Assembly: GCF_015356825.1 (NCBI RefSeq)
Contig: NZ_JAACYW010000026.1
Span: forward strand, 1-64,000
Source of the DNA: Catenulispora rubra
GTDB lineage: Bacteria; Actinomycetota; Actinomycetes; Streptomycetales; Catenulisporaceae
Direction: 5' to 3'
Length of the DNA stretch: 64,000 bases
Part shown: positions 11,353 to 19,511 of the stretch, piece after piece
How positions within the stretch are numbered: position 1 is the first letter of the stretch
Layout of the letters: every line of letters starts with the position of its first letter
Program-made: the position numbers and the translations under genes
The notes under the pieces: model-generated
Seen by the model: only the letters and a program-made list of their open reading frames with translations
Databases searched by the model: none
Told to the model about the DNA's origin: nothing

Positions 11353-11751
11353 AGCTGTCGACGGACAGTCGAAAGCGGCGGGCGGTCGCCGGGGCGAATC
11401 AGAACCCTGGCGACACTCGGCCAGAGCGACCTCGACCGCGAACCCGCCTCCGACTCGGACCGCAAGCCCGGACCGCAACCGCGACCCGGACCGCGACCCC
11501 GAACCGCACCGCAACCGCGACCCACATCCCCGAAACCAGTCCGGCCGCCACGGGCGCGAACCCACCCGGGTCGCGACCAACCGGCCGCCGGCCCCGTACC
11601 ACCGCCGCGGGAACCCCGCGCGGACAAAGCCTTCTCGACCCCGAACCCGGGCCGGCCGACAGTGAAGACCGTCGGCCCGGATGCCATCCGTGCGATCAGG
11701 GCACGGACCCAACCCGGCGGAACAGCCGGTTCAGATAGTTGATTCTTGGCC

Positions 11752-11781
11752 GGTGGCCGCTCCGTGAACGGGGCGGCCACC
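11752..11781 (-). terminator. hairpin terminator of afsQ-type operon
   Basis: GGTGGCCGCTCC and GGGGCGGCCACC pair over 12 bp (one G-T wobble) around a GTGAAC loop, 19 nt past the lipoprotein stop on the minus strand. There is no long T run, as is usual in actinobacteria. Confidence 0.65.
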
Positions 11782-11800
11782 GAGCGTTTCCGCCGCCCGG

Positions 11801-12457
11801 TCAGCCCTGGCCGGTGCTCTTGTCGAGCACGCCGGCCGCCGTCGGTTTGGCCGCCGCGCCGCCCAGGTTGGGTGGCACGACCCCCTCCGGGCAGTCCTGC
11901 CAGAGGGTGTCAGCCCCGGTGCTCCGTTCGATGAGCCTGGTGGTCGCGCGGATCTGCGGGTTGGGATCGGGGTGCTGGATCCACCACTGGTCGAAGGTGC
12001 AGGTCAGCTGTTGCAGGGCCAGCGGGCCCAGCGGCGTCGGGCTGAACACGTAGTACTCGTGCGCCAGGTCCGCCGGCTTCAGGGTGATGCCCGGCGGTAC
12101 GTAGGTCGTGTACTGGTCGGCCTGTTCGTCGGCGGACAGCGTGGCGAGTTCGTCCGGCAGGCTCATGGGGCCCGGTGCGTTCGGGACCGAGCGGCTGATC
12201 ATCGTTCCCGGGCCCTTGTTGATGGTCGAGAACATGAACAGCGACACCGTGTAGGGGTACTGCGACGGTGAGGCCGTCTCCGGGCTGCTCGACGGGGACG
12301 CGCCGAACGGCTCGACCCGCGCCACGTTCACCCCGGTCGGCTGAACGCCGCAGCCGCCCACGGCCAGGACGGCGACGGCCGCGCCGGCGGCGATCGCCCA
12401 CCGGCGCCCCATGCGCTCTGTGTGCCCCGTACGCTCTGCGCGCCCCGTGCGCCTCAT
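11801..12457 (-). CDS. lipoprotein linked to AfsQ1/AfsQ2 (AfsQ3-like)
   Basis: A 218-residue lipoprotein whose start overlaps the sensor kinase stop by 4 nt (ATGA), so it is coupled to the kinase gene. A basic N terminus and hydrophobic segment end in lipobox VGGC. The first Met or Met16 could be the start. The remainder is a roughly 185-residue extracytoplasmic domain with no recognised fold, containing QYPYTVSLFMF and a WWIQHPDPNPQIRATT segment. In S. coelicolor the afsQ1-afsQ2 pair is likewise followed by a lipoprotein gene (afsQ3). By analogy it may modulate the sensor at the membrane; that is inference. Confidence 0.8.
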   Translation of the reverse strand: MRRTGRAERTGHTERMGRRWAIAAGAAVAVLAVGGCGVQPTGVNVARVEPFGASPSSSPETASPSQYPYTVSLFMFSTINKGPGTMISRSVPNAPGPMSLPDELATLSADEQADQYTTYVPPGITLKPADLAHEYYVFSPTPLGPLALQQLTCTFDQWWIQHPDPNPQIRATTRLIERSTGADTLWQDCPEGVVPPNLGGAAAKPTAAGVLDKSTGQG

Positions 12458-13992
12458 GCCCGCACCTCCGGCGCCGGGATGGTCGCCTCCAGCGGCAGCC
12501 GCAGGGTGAAGACGGCACCGCCGCCCGGATGGTTCCCGCCGGTCAGCTCCCCGCCGTGGATGTGGGCGTTCTCGTAGGCGATCGACAGCCCCAGGCCGCT
12601 GCCCTCGGAGCGGCCGCGGGCCTTGTCCGCCTTGTAGAAGCGCTCGAAGATGTGCTCCAGGGCGTCCGGCGGGATACCCGGTCCGTGGTCGCGCACCTGC
12701 AGTACCAGGTTCGGCCCGAACGCGCCGATCGACAGCTCCACCGGACCCTCCCCGCCGTGCTTTATCGCGTTGCCGACCATGTTCGCGACGATCACGTCGA
12801 TCCTGCGCTGGTCCACGGCCACGACCAGGCCCGGCGGCACGGTGAGGGTGACGCGCCCGGTCCAGCCGCGGGCGTCCAGGCAGCCGCTCACCAGCGCCAC
12901 CAGGTCGACTTCCTCGCGGCGCAGCTGTGCGGTGCCGGCGTCGAATCGTGAGATCTCCATCAAGTCTTCGACGAGTCGGGCCAGCCGTCTTGTTTCAGTC
13001 ACGATGAGCTGCGCGGCCGGCGCGCTCTCGTCGCCGACGTCGGTCGCCTCCTCGAGCATGTCGGTGACCGCGGTCATCGCGGTGAGCGGCGTGCGCAGCT
13101 CATGCGAGACGTCGGCGACGAAACGCCGTGAGGAGGCTTCCAGAGAGCGCAGTTCGGCGATCGAGCGCTCCAGGGCCTCGGCGGTCTCGTTGAAGGTCCG
13201 CGACACGTCCGCGACCTCGTCGTTGCCCCGCACCTCGACCCGGGTGTCCAGCTTCCCGGCCCCCAGCCGCCGCGCCGCGATGCCCAGGCGCCGCAAGGGG
13301 AGCAGCACGCCACGCGAGGCGAGCAGACCCAGCAGCAGCGCTATCGCTATCGCGACGGCCGCCGCGATCGCGGAGTTCTGCGCCAGCCGGTCCAGGTCCA
13401 CCTGCTGGGGTTCCAGGCTGACGAAGCTGTAGACCTCGATCCCGTTCGGCTGGACCGAGCTGCCGATGATCAGGTACGGCACACCGCCCACGCGCACCCG
13501 CTGCCAGGCGATGCTCCTCTGCGCCGCGGCGCGCAGCTCCGGCGGGACCGAGTCGTAGCTGAGGTAGTTCTGGGTCGCGCCGTCGCCCATCCCGGTGCGG
13601 TGCAGCACCCAGTCGGAGCCGCTCGCGGCCTGGAGCTTGAAGCTCAGGTTGGTCAGCGAGGGCGGCGGGTTCGCCGTGGGCTTGGCGTCCTCCAGCTGCT
13701 GCTGGTTCGGGGTCACGGCCGCCCTGAACTGCTGGACCGAGGTCTGGTTCATGCGGTTCATCAACGACTGCCGTGTCAGCACATAGGAAACCCCGGTCAC
13801 CGCCACCGACGTCAGAAGCGCCACCGCCGCGAAAGCCGCCAGCAGCCGCATCCGCAGGCCGGTCAGCCGCAGCGGGCGCTTGTGCCGCCGGCGCTCCCGG
13901 TCGGCGCGGCGCGGCAGCTCCTGGACCTTCGGGGCCTTGGCTGTCTTGGCCACCTTGCCGCCCTTCGGCTTCTCCCTAAGCACGGGGCACAC
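12454..13992 (-). CDS. afsQ2: sensor histidine kinase AfsQ2-like
   Basis: A 512-residue membrane kinase. A basic N-terminal stretch of about 45 residues precedes TM1 (about 48-70). An extracytoplasmic sensor region of some 140 residues is followed by TM2 (about 220-240), HAMP, the H-box SHELRTPL with His297, and the N and G boxes (NAIKH, DHGPGIPPD, GSGLGLSI). Start GTG 13992 lies 27 nt after the regulator stop; an internal GTG at codon 14 is possible. It should autophosphorylate and pass phosphate to AfsQ1. The assignment rests on gene order regulator-kinase-lipoprotein with a divergent ECF sigma gene, as at afsQ in S. coelicolor, where the system links nitrogen status to antibiotic production and development. 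Confidence 0.88.
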   Translation of the reverse strand: MCPVLREKPKGGKVAKTAKAPKVQELPRRADRERRRHKRPLRLTGLRMRLLAAFAAVALLTSVAVTGVSYVLTRQSLMNRMNQTSVQQFRAAVTPNQQQLEDAKPTANPPPSLTNLSFKLQAASGSDWVLHRTGMGDGATQNYLSYDSVPPELRAAAQRSIAWQRVRVGGVPYLIIGSSVQPNGIEVYSFVSLEPQQVDLDRLAQNSAIAAAVAIAIALLLGLLASRGVLLPLRRLGIAARRLGAGKLDTRVEVRGNDEVADVSRTFNETAEALERSIAELRSLEASSRRFVADVSHELRTPLTAMTAVTDMLEEATDVGDESAPAAQLIVTETRRLARLVEDLMEISRFDAGTAQLRREEVDLVALVSGCLDARGWTGRVTLTVPPGLVVAVDQRRIDVIVANMVGNAIKHGGEGPVELSIGAFGPNLVLQVRDHGPGIPPDALEHIFERFYKADKARGRSEGSGLGLSIAYENAHIHGGELTGGNHPGGGAVFTLRLPLEATIPAPEVRA

Positions 13993-14019
13993 TCATCTCA
14001 GCCGCACTCGTGTCCGCGC

Positions 14020-14706
14020 TCATCGCGGCGGGTCCAGCCGGTAGCCGACGCCGCGCACCGTCTTGATCAGCGTGGGTTCGGCGGGGACGTCCTCGACCTT
14101 CGCGCGCAGGCGCTGGACGCACGCGTCGACGAGGCGGGAGTCGCCGAGGTAGTCGTGCTCCCAGACCAGGCGCAGCAGTTGCTGGCGGGACAGGGCCTGG
14201 CCGGCGTGCCGGGACAGTTCCATCACCAGCTTCAGTTCCGTCGGGGTCAGCGGGATCGCGACGCCGCGCTTGCTCACCGTCATCGCCGAGCGGTCCACGG
14301 TCAGGTCGCCGTAGACGGCTATGTCGCTGGTCTCGCGTTCGCCGCGGCGCAGGACTGCGCGGATGCGGGCGTCCAGGACGCGGGGCTGGACCGGCTTCAC
14401 GACGTAGTCGTCCGCGCCGGACTCCAGGCCGACGACCACGTCGATGTCGTCGCTGCGCGCGGTGAGCAGGATGATCGGGAGCTGCTCGGTGCGGCGGATC
14501 TGGCGGCAGACCTCGAACCCGTCCACGCCGGGCAGCATCACGTCCAGCACGATCAGATCGGGGCGCACGCTCTTGTACGTGGCCAGTGCCTCCTCGCCGC
14601 TGGCCGCGACCGCGACCTGGTGACCCTGGCGGGTCAGCGCGAGCTGGAGCGCCGTGCGGATCGCGGCGTCGTCTTCGACCAGGAGCAGGGACGGCATGGC
14701 TGACAT
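14020..14706 (-). CDS. afsQ1: response regulator AfsQ1-like
   Basis: A 228-residue OmpR-family regulator: receiver domain (acidic pocket Glu11-Asp12-Asp13, phospho-acceptor Asp55, Thr in LLTAR, Lys in VVKPV) and a C-terminal winged helix. The stretch DIDVVVGLESGADDYVVKPV is what I recall of AfsQ1. ATG 14706 has AAGG close upstream, but the second ATG (14697) would begin MPSLLLVEDD and make the acceptor Asp52, the number known for AfsQ1. It lies back to back with sigQ across 107 nt, which contains a candidate AfsQ1 box. It likely regulates itself, sigQ and targets elsewhere. Confidence 0.92.
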   Translation of the reverse strand: MSAMPSLLLVEDDAAIRTALQLALTRQGHQVAVAASGEEALATYKSVRPDLIVLDVMLPGVDGFEVCRQIRRTEQLPIILLTARSDDIDVVVGLESGADDYVVKPVQPRVLDARIRAVLRRGERETSDIAVYGDLTVDRSAMTVSKRGVAIPLTPTELKLVMELSRHAGQALSRQQLLRLVWEHDYLGDSRLVDACVQRLRAKVEDVPAEPTLIKTVRGVGYRLDPPR

Positions 14707-14763
14707 TCTGCCTTGACCTGGGCCGCTCTCAGGAAGTCTTCAGGTGGGGGCTGTTGCACTCCT

Positions 14764-14779
14764 GTGACACGTCGGCGAC
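14764..14779 (+). promoter_or_regulatory. candidate AfsQ1 binding site before sigQ
   Basis: GTGAC, six bases, then GCGAC match the described AfsQ1 half-site pattern GTnAC-n6-GTnAC with one mismatch. It lies between the divergent genes, 35 nt upstream of the sigQ start. In S. coelicolor AfsQ1 is known to bind this intergenic region; the site here is inferred. Confidence 0.45.
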
Positions 14780-14813
14780 GAAGCACGGAAGGGCGGCGGC
14801 GAGCCTTCTGGGT

Positions 14814-15353
14814 ATGACGGACCATGCTCCCCACGTAAACGGCTCGCGCGAAGACTTCACGGAATACGTCGCCGCGCGCCGTTCGACGCTGCTGCGCGCG
14901 GCCTGCCAGCTCACCGCCAACCCCGCCGACGCCGAGGACCTGCTGCAGGAAGGCCTGGTCAAGGTGTACGGGGCGTGGCACCGCATCGCCGACAAGCGGG
15001 TGGCGCACGCCTACGTGCGGCGCACCATGTCCAACCACCAGATATCCCAGTGGCGCCGGCACCGCGTCGAGGAGTACCCGGCCTCCGACGAGCTGCCCGA
15101 CTCCGCGGTGTGGGATCTGGACACGGAGCGTGTCGAGTTGCGCACGGTCCTGCATCGCGCGCTGGCCGCGCTCCCGCACCGCGACCGGCAGGTTCTGGCA
15201 CTGCGTTATTACGGCTCGTACACGGACTCCGAGATCGCCGAGCGGCTCGGGATGTCGGTCGGCACGGTGAAGTCGACCTTGTGGCGGGCGTTGAGGAAAC
15301 TGCGCGAGAACGGCGCCGTGCGAACTCTGCACGCCGACCTGGTGGCCGCCTGA
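14814..15353 (+). CDS. sigQ: ECF sigma factor SigQ-like (SigE family)
   Basis: A 179-residue ECF sigma factor. Region 2 lies in the first half (DFTEYVAARRSTLLRAA and NPADAEDLLQEGLVKVYGAW); region 4 (LPHRDRQVLALRYYGSYTDSE, then GTVKSTLWRALRKLRE) is a helix-turn-helix for the -35 element. Start ATG 14814 was chosen because upstream residues are not sigma-like. No anti-sigma gene is adjacent, as is common for this SigE70-type family. Its place divergent from afsQ1 equals sigQ in S. coelicolor, where SigQ antagonises AfsQ1-dependent antibiotic control. Regulation by AfsQ1 is likely. Confidence 0.9.
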   Translation: MTDHAPHVNGSREDFTEYVAARRSTLLRAACQLTANPADAEDLLQEGLVKVYGAWHRIADKRVAHAYVRRTMSNHQISQWRRHRVEEYPASDELPDSAVWDLDTERVELRTVLHRALAALPHRDRQVLALRYYGSYTDSEIAERLGMSVGTVKSTLWRALRKLRENGAVRTLHADLVAA

Positions 15354-15547
15354 CGACTCCCTGACGACGCCCTGTCACGCCTTTGGGACCCGCAGTACCG
15401 CAGAGTCTTGTATTTCTTTGGTAAAGGCAAACCGTCGTCAATCCATAGATAACGCGATGACCTGAACGTTTCGTGTTCCCGCGCCACGGGTTGTGTGGAA
15501 GGCTGTTCGGCGAAGACTGACCGACTCACAGTTAGGGGCTAGAGGTC

Positions 15548-16369
15548 ATGCCTCCGATAGCTCAGCGCCTTCGCGAACCGGCGGCCTTTGTGCTGCTCGC
15601 TTTCGGCGCGCTAAGCACGCTGTTCCACACCATCACGTTCCTGTTCGGACCGGGCGAGGGCGGTAGCGGTCTCGGCGGCGGCGTGTCCTTCTCGGACCGG
15701 GCTGCCCTCGAGGTCATGGCGATCCTGAGTGTCGAGGTGACCGTCGCCCTGGTCGGCGCGGTGTGGCTGGCCCACGCGCAGAGCCAGCTGAAGAACGCCA
15801 AGCTCATCACTCTGGTCGCGCTGATCGCCTTCGGCGTGATGGACCTGTTCGGCGTGGTCGCGCTGTTCTCCTCCTTCGGCGCCAACCAGGCCGGCGCCTT
15901 CGACGCCAACGGCGCCCTGTTCGGCACCGGTTGGGGCAAGACCCAGATGTTCTTCGTCTCGGCGGGCGAGCTGGCCGTCGCCGGTATCGGCTCCTGGCTG
16001 GTGTTCAGCTGGTTCCAGCAGCACCAGCCGGCCAAGCCGGCCCAGCCGGTCGGTGGCTTCCAGCAGCCGCAGCAGCAGTGGGGTCCCGGCCCGCAGCCGC
16101 CCCAGCAGCAGTGGCAGCAGCAGCCGCCCCAGCAGCAGGCGCCGCAGGGTCAGCCGTGGGGTCCGCCCCCGCCCCACCAGCAGGCGCCGCAGCAGCCGGT
16201 TCCGCAGCAGCAGCCGCCGCAGCCCCAGTGGGGTCAGCCGCAGCCGCAGCACGACGCCGACGCGATGATGACGCAGGCCATCCCGACGGTGCCGCCGGCG
16301 CCGCAGGGCCAGCAGCAGCCGCCCCAGCAGGACGGCGGACTGCCGATCGGCAACTGGACCTCGGAGTGA
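15548..16369 (+). CDS. membrane protein with Pro/Gln-rich tail
   Basis: A 273-residue membrane protein of unknown function. About four hydrophobic segments (near 12-32, 52-75, 85-110 and 138-158) are followed by a C-terminal tail of some 110 residues that is over half Pro and Gln, with WGP/WGQ motifs spaced through it. The start follows GAGG by 4 nt. Such tails are common in actinobacterial membrane proteins and may be cytoplasmic interaction regions. It is 194 nt downstream of sigQ on the same strand, so independent transcription is likely, and it is closed by a strong terminator. Confidence 0.75.
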   Translation: MPPIAQRLREPAAFVLLAFGALSTLFHTITFLFGPGEGGSGLGGGVSFSDRAALEVMAILSVEVTVALVGAVWLAHAQSQLKNAKLITLVALIAFGVMDLFGVVALFSSFGANQAGAFDANGALFGTGWGKTQMFFVSAGELAVAGIGSWLVFSWFQQHQPAKPAQPVGGFQQPQQQWGPGPQPPQQQWQQQPPQQQAPQGQPWGPPPPHQQAPQQPVPQQQPPQPQWGQPQPQHDADAMMTQAIPTVPPAPQGQQQPPQQDGGLPIGNWTSE

Positions 16370-16418
16370 CGGCTGTGACGGCTGTGACGACGGGGTGACA
16401 GCACGGCCTCAGCGGGAG

Positions 16419-16452
16419 GTGAAAGGGCCGGCCTTCGGGCCGGCCCTTTCAC
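16419..16452 (+). terminator. perfect 15-bp hairpin with TTCG loop
   Basis: GTGAAAGGGCCGGCC and its exact complement GGCCGGCCCTTTCAC enclose the tetraloop TTCG, 50 nt after the stop of the Pro/Gln-rich membrane protein. It should also act against transcription arriving on the other strand. Confidence 0.85.
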
Positions 16453-16557
16453 GTGCCCGGGACTGTGCCGGGCAATCCGCCGGGCAATCTGCTGCGAAAT
16501 GCGCCGGGAGGCGCCCCGGAATCTGTACCCGAACTGTGTCAGGACCCTGCTCGCGCC

Positions 16558-16881
16558 TCAGGGCAGCACGGTGCCCACGACCGGCACCTCGCGCAGCGGA
16601 AGCCCGTCCTTGAACGGCGCGGTGAGCGGGAACGTGGACAGGTCCATGCCGCTGACCGGCACCCGGAAGTTGTTCGACAGCAGGTCCAGCGGGGTGTGCG
16701 CGAGCGGGTACAGCGGCGTGGCGCCGAGCGCGGCGGTGGCCTGGTGGGTGCCGGCCTCAGCGCCGGTGATGTCGTCGTTCTGGGTGGCGGCGTGCGCGGC
16801 CGGAGCCGCGGCCAGGCCGAGGCCGGACAGCGCGGCGAGGCCGAGGACGCGCCGGGCGGCGGAGTGGGGGTTCTTGGACAT
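16558..16881 (-). CDS. small secreted protein
   Basis: A 107-residue secreted protein of unknown function. ATG 16881 is preceded by GGAG at 8 nt and starts a clean Sec signal peptide ending in AAHA-ATQND. The mature part of some 75 residues has no Cys and ends with PLREVPVVGTVLP. An upstream ATG at 16926 would add 15 residues before the signal peptide and falls inside a hairpin, so it was rejected. It is similar in design to the secreted protein at 10.5-11.3 kb. It may be a cell-surface structural protein; nothing shows an enzymatic role. Confidence 0.7.
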   Translation of the reverse strand: MSKNPHSAARRVLGLAALSGLGLAAAPAAHAATQNDDITGAEAGTHQATAALGATPLYPLAHTPLDLLSNNFRVPVSGMDLSTFPLTAPFKDGLPLREVPVVGTVLP

Positions 16882-16893
16882 GTCTGCTCCAAC

Positions 16894-16937
16894 GACACTG
16901 GGTGCCCCGCCGTTACGACGGGACACCCAGCGGTGTC
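16894..16937 (-). terminator. long hairpin after ALDH-like gene
   Basis: CTGGGTGCCCCGCCGT and ACGACGGGACACCCAG form a 16-bp stem. Its two imperfect pairs become G-U wobbles on the minus-strand RNA, and outer GACAC/GTGTC arms add further pairing. It separates the ALDH-like gene (stop 16967) from the small secreted protein gene. Confidence 0.6.
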
Positions 16938-16966
16938 TTAGCGTGACAGTCTGAACGTGACAGTCT

Positions 16967-18046
16967 TCAGATTCCGATCGGGTGCCAGACCGTCTTCGTC
17001 TCCAGGAACGGCTTGATCCGCGCCAGCCCCGGGTCCGCGCTCCAGTCGTAGCCGGCCTTCGGCCGCACGACCCGCTTCAGGTTCTCCGCGGCCGCGACCT
17101 CCAGATCCCGCGCCAGGTCCGAACCGGCCGGCACGCCGGCCAGGTCCAGCGCGTTCACGTCCAGGTGCGAGGCCAGCCACGGCGCCAGCTCGGCCGTGCC
17201 GCCGGTCAGGATGTTGACGACGCCGCCGGGCAGGTCGGAGGTCGCCATCACTTCACCGAGCGTCACCGCGGGCACCGCCGAGGCGTCCGGCGCGACCACC
17301 ACGACCGCGTTCCCGCCGACGATCGCCGGGGCGATCACGGAGGTCAGGCCGAGCAGCGTCGGCGCGGCCGGGGCCAGCAGCGCGACCACACCGGTCGGCT
17401 CCGGCGAGGAGACGTTCCAGTACGGTCCGGCGACCGGGTTGGCCGAGCCGAGCACCTGCGCGAGCTTGTCCGACCAGCCCGCGTACCAGACCCAGCGGTC
17501 GACCGCGGCGTCCACCTGCGCGTAGGCCGCGGCGGACGCGACGCCCTCGACGCCGGCGATCTGCTGCGCGAACTGGTCGCGCCGCTCCTCCAGCATCTCG
17601 GCGATCCGGTACAGGATCTGGCCGCGGTTGTAGGCGGTCGCCTTGGACCAGCCGGGCTGTGCCGCCCGCGCCGCGCGCACCGCGTCCCGCGCGTCCTTGC
17701 GCGACGCCTGCGCCGCGTTGGCGATGAACTCGCCGCTGCTCGCCGTCACGGCGTAGCTCCGTCCACTTTCCGACCGCGGGAAGGCGCCGCCGATGTAGAG
17801 CTTGTAGGTCTTGCGCACCGAGGAGCGCGGCGCCGCCGGAGACACGGCCTGCGGCACGATCTCCTCGGACACGATCTCCGGCACGGCCTCCGGCGCGATC
17901 TCCGGTGCGATCTCCTCAGAGACGGCGGCCTTCGCGCCTGCGGCTTTGACCGTCGTCTGGGCTTCTGTGGACTTCATCGCCTTGACGGTCGTCGCGGCCT
18001 TCGCGGGCTTGGCCGCCTTCGCGGCCTTCTTCTTGGTCTCAGACAT
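16967..18046 (-). CDS. catalytically empty aldehyde dehydrogenase-like protein
   Basis: A 359-residue ALDH-superfamily protein without an ALDH active site. Residues 1-75 are a Lys/Ala-rich then acidic low-complexity tail. Residues of about 78-320 match the ALDH N-terminal/NAD-binding part (YIGGAFPRS, WYAGWSDKL, GGVVNILTGG). The nucleotide-loop FTGST is replaced by LAGVP, ELGGK with the general-base Glu is absent, and the whole catalytic domain with its Cys is missing. Yet the last residues (KPFLETKTVWHPIGI) resemble the C-terminal oligomerisation strand of normal ALDHs. Its ATG overlaps the active ALDH stop by 8 nt. This resembles the second, non-catalytic domain of ALDH16 or of long PutA enzymes, here as a separate subunit (inference). 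Confidence 0.85.
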   Translation of the reverse strand: MSETKKKAAKAAKPAKAATTVKAMKSTEAQTTVKAAGAKAAVSEEIAPEIAPEAVPEIVSEEIVPQAVSPAAPRSSVRKTYKLYIGGAFPRSESGRSYAVTASSGEFIANAAQASRKDARDAVRAARAAQPGWSKATAYNRGQILYRIAEMLEERRDQFAQQIAGVEGVASAAAYAQVDAAVDRWVWYAGWSDKLAQVLGSANPVAGPYWNVSSPEPTGVVALLAPAAPTLLGLTSVIAPAIVGGNAVVVVAPDASAVPAVTLGEVMATSDLPGGVVNILTGGTAELAPWLASHLDVNALDLAGVPAGSDLARDLEVAAAENLKRVVRPKAGYDWSADPGLARIKPFLETKTVWHPIGI

Positions 18047-19508
18047 CGAGGTAAGCCTCCAGACCGTGGCGCCCGCCCTCGCGGCCGTACCCGGACTCCT
18101 TGTACCCGCCGAAGGGCGAGGTGGGGTCGAAGCGGTTGAACGTGTTCGCCCACACCACGCCGGCGCGCATCCGCTGCGCCAGCCACAGGATCCGCGAACC
18201 CTTGTCGGTCCACACGCCCGCGGACAGGCCGTAGGCGGTGTTGTTGGCCTTCTCCACGGCCTCGGCCGGGGTCCGGAACGTCAGCACGGACAGCACCGGC
18301 CCGAAGATCTCCTCGCGGGCGATCCGGTGCGCCTGCGAGACGCCGGTGAAGATGGTCGGGGCGAAGAAGAACCCGCGCTCGGGCAGCTCGCACGGCGGCG
18401 ACCAGCGGGTCGCGCCCTCGGCCTCGCCGGCCTCGGTCAGCGTCCGGATCCGGGCCAGCTGCTCGGCGGAGTTGATCGCGCCGATGTCGGTGTTCTTGTC
18501 CAGCGGGTCCCCGACGCGCAGCGTCTTCATCCGCTCGCGCAGCCGGTCCACGACCTCCTCGGCCACCGACTCCTGCACCAGCAGCCGCGACCCGGCGCAG
18601 CAGACGTGCCCCTGGTTGAAGAAGATCCCGTCGACGATGCCCTCGATGGCCTGCTCCAGCGGCGCGTCGTCGAAGACCAGGTTCGCCGCCTTGCCGCCGA
18701 GCTCCAGCGTCACCTTCTTGGAGGTCCCGGCGACCTGCTTGGCGATCATCCGGCCGACGTCGGTGGACCCGGTGAACGCCACTTTGTCGACCCCGGGGTG
18801 CGCGACCACGGCCGCGCCGGTGGCCCCGGCGCCGGTCAGGATGTTCACCACGCCGGGGGGCAGGTCGGCCTGCTGGCAGATCTCGGCGAACAGCAGCGCG
18901 GTCAGCGGCGTGGTCTCGGCCGGCTTGAGGACCACGGTGTTGCCGCAGGCCAGCGCCGGCGCCACCTTCCACGCCAGCATCAGCAGCGGGAAGTTCCACG
19001 GGATCACCTGGCCGGCCACGCCGAGCGGCTTCGGGTCCGGACCGAGGTTCGCGTAGCCGAGCTTGTCGGCCCACCCCGCGTAGTAGAAGAAGTGCGCGGC
19101 GGCCAGCGGGATGTCGACGTCGCGGGACTCCCGGATCGGCTTGCCGTTGTCCAGCGACTCCAGCACGGCCAGCTCGCGGGCCCGCTCCTGGATGATGCGC
19201 GCGATCCGGTAGATGTACTTGGCGCGCTCGGCGCCGGGCATCCGCGACCACACCTCGTCGTAGGCCTTGCGCGCGACCGCGACCGCGCGATCCACGTCCG
19301 CGGCATCGGCCATCGCGACCTCGGCCAGCACCTCCTCGGTGGCCGGGTTGACCGACTTGAAGGCGCCGCCGGAGCCCTCGACGAACTCGCCGCCGATGAA
19401 CAGACCGTAGGACGGCTTCAGATCCACGACCGAGCGGGACTCGGGGGTCGGGGCGTATTCGAAGATGCCCGCGTTGCTTGTCTTCGCCATGACCTCTGTC
19501 TTCGCCAT
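18039..19508 (-). CDS. aldehyde dehydrogenase (catalytic)
   Basis: A 489-residue NAD(P)-dependent aldehyde dehydrogenase. It has the oxyanion Asn in PWNFPLL, nucleotide loop FTGSTDVGR, general-base Glu in TLELGGK, catalytic Cys in FNQGHVCCAGSR and EIFGPVLSV. It ends at GLEAYLDV, roughly 10-15 residues before the usual end, so the C-terminal oligomerisation strand is missing; the overlapping downstream protein carries such a strand. ATG 19508 is 3 nt after the deoC stop. A second in-frame ATG at 19490 with AGAGG upstream is equally good, because the first codons are duplicated (MAKTEVMAKTS). DeoC releases acetaldehyde, so acetaldehyde oxidation is a reasonable role. Confidence 0.9.
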   Translation of the reverse strand: MAKTEVMAKTSNAGIFEYAPTPESRSVVDLKPSYGLFIGGEFVEGSGGAFKSVNPATEEVLAEVAMADAADVDRAVAVARKAYDEVWSRMPGAERAKYIYRIARIIQERARELAVLESLDNGKPIRESRDVDIPLAAAHFFYYAGWADKLGYANLGPDPKPLGVAGQVIPWNFPLLMLAWKVAPALACGNTVVLKPAETTPLTALLFAEICQQADLPPGVVNILTGAGATGAAVVAHPGVDKVAFTGSTDVGRMIAKQVAGTSKKVTLELGGKAANLVFDDAPLEQAIEGIVDGIFFNQGHVCCAGSRLLVQESVAEEVVDRLRERMKTLRVGDPLDKNTDIGAINSAEQLARIRTLTEAGEAEGATRWSPPCELPERGFFFAPTIFTGVSQAHRIAREEIFGPVLSVLTFRTPAEAVEKANNTAYGLSAGVWTDKGSRILWLAQRMRAGVVWANTFNRFDPTSPFGGYKESGYGREGGRHGLEAYLDV

Positions 19509-19511
19509 GAA

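Larger units (their letters stand above)
11267..11800. other. intergenic, low-complexity repeat-rich DNA
   Basis: Converging genes flank 534 nt that hold three AGCGGAT heptamers (11332-11352), a degenerate run of GACCGC/GAACCGC units (about 11450-11525) and the terminator at 11752-11781. Reading frames here encode only Arg/Gly/Pro-rich text and are not credible genes. Confidence 0.6.

Noticed and set aside
11196-11780. 194-codon minus-strand frame in the gap after the secreted protein
   Set aside because: It overlaps a coding 3' end and a terminator hairpin, is dominated by Arg/Gly/Ser/Pro from short repeats and has no start context.
16967-18046. ALDH-like gene as a degraded pseudogene
   Set aside because: It has no frameshift or internal stop, keeps the coupled overlap with the active ALDH and ends in a conserved tail, so loss of the catalytic domain looks functional rather than random decay.
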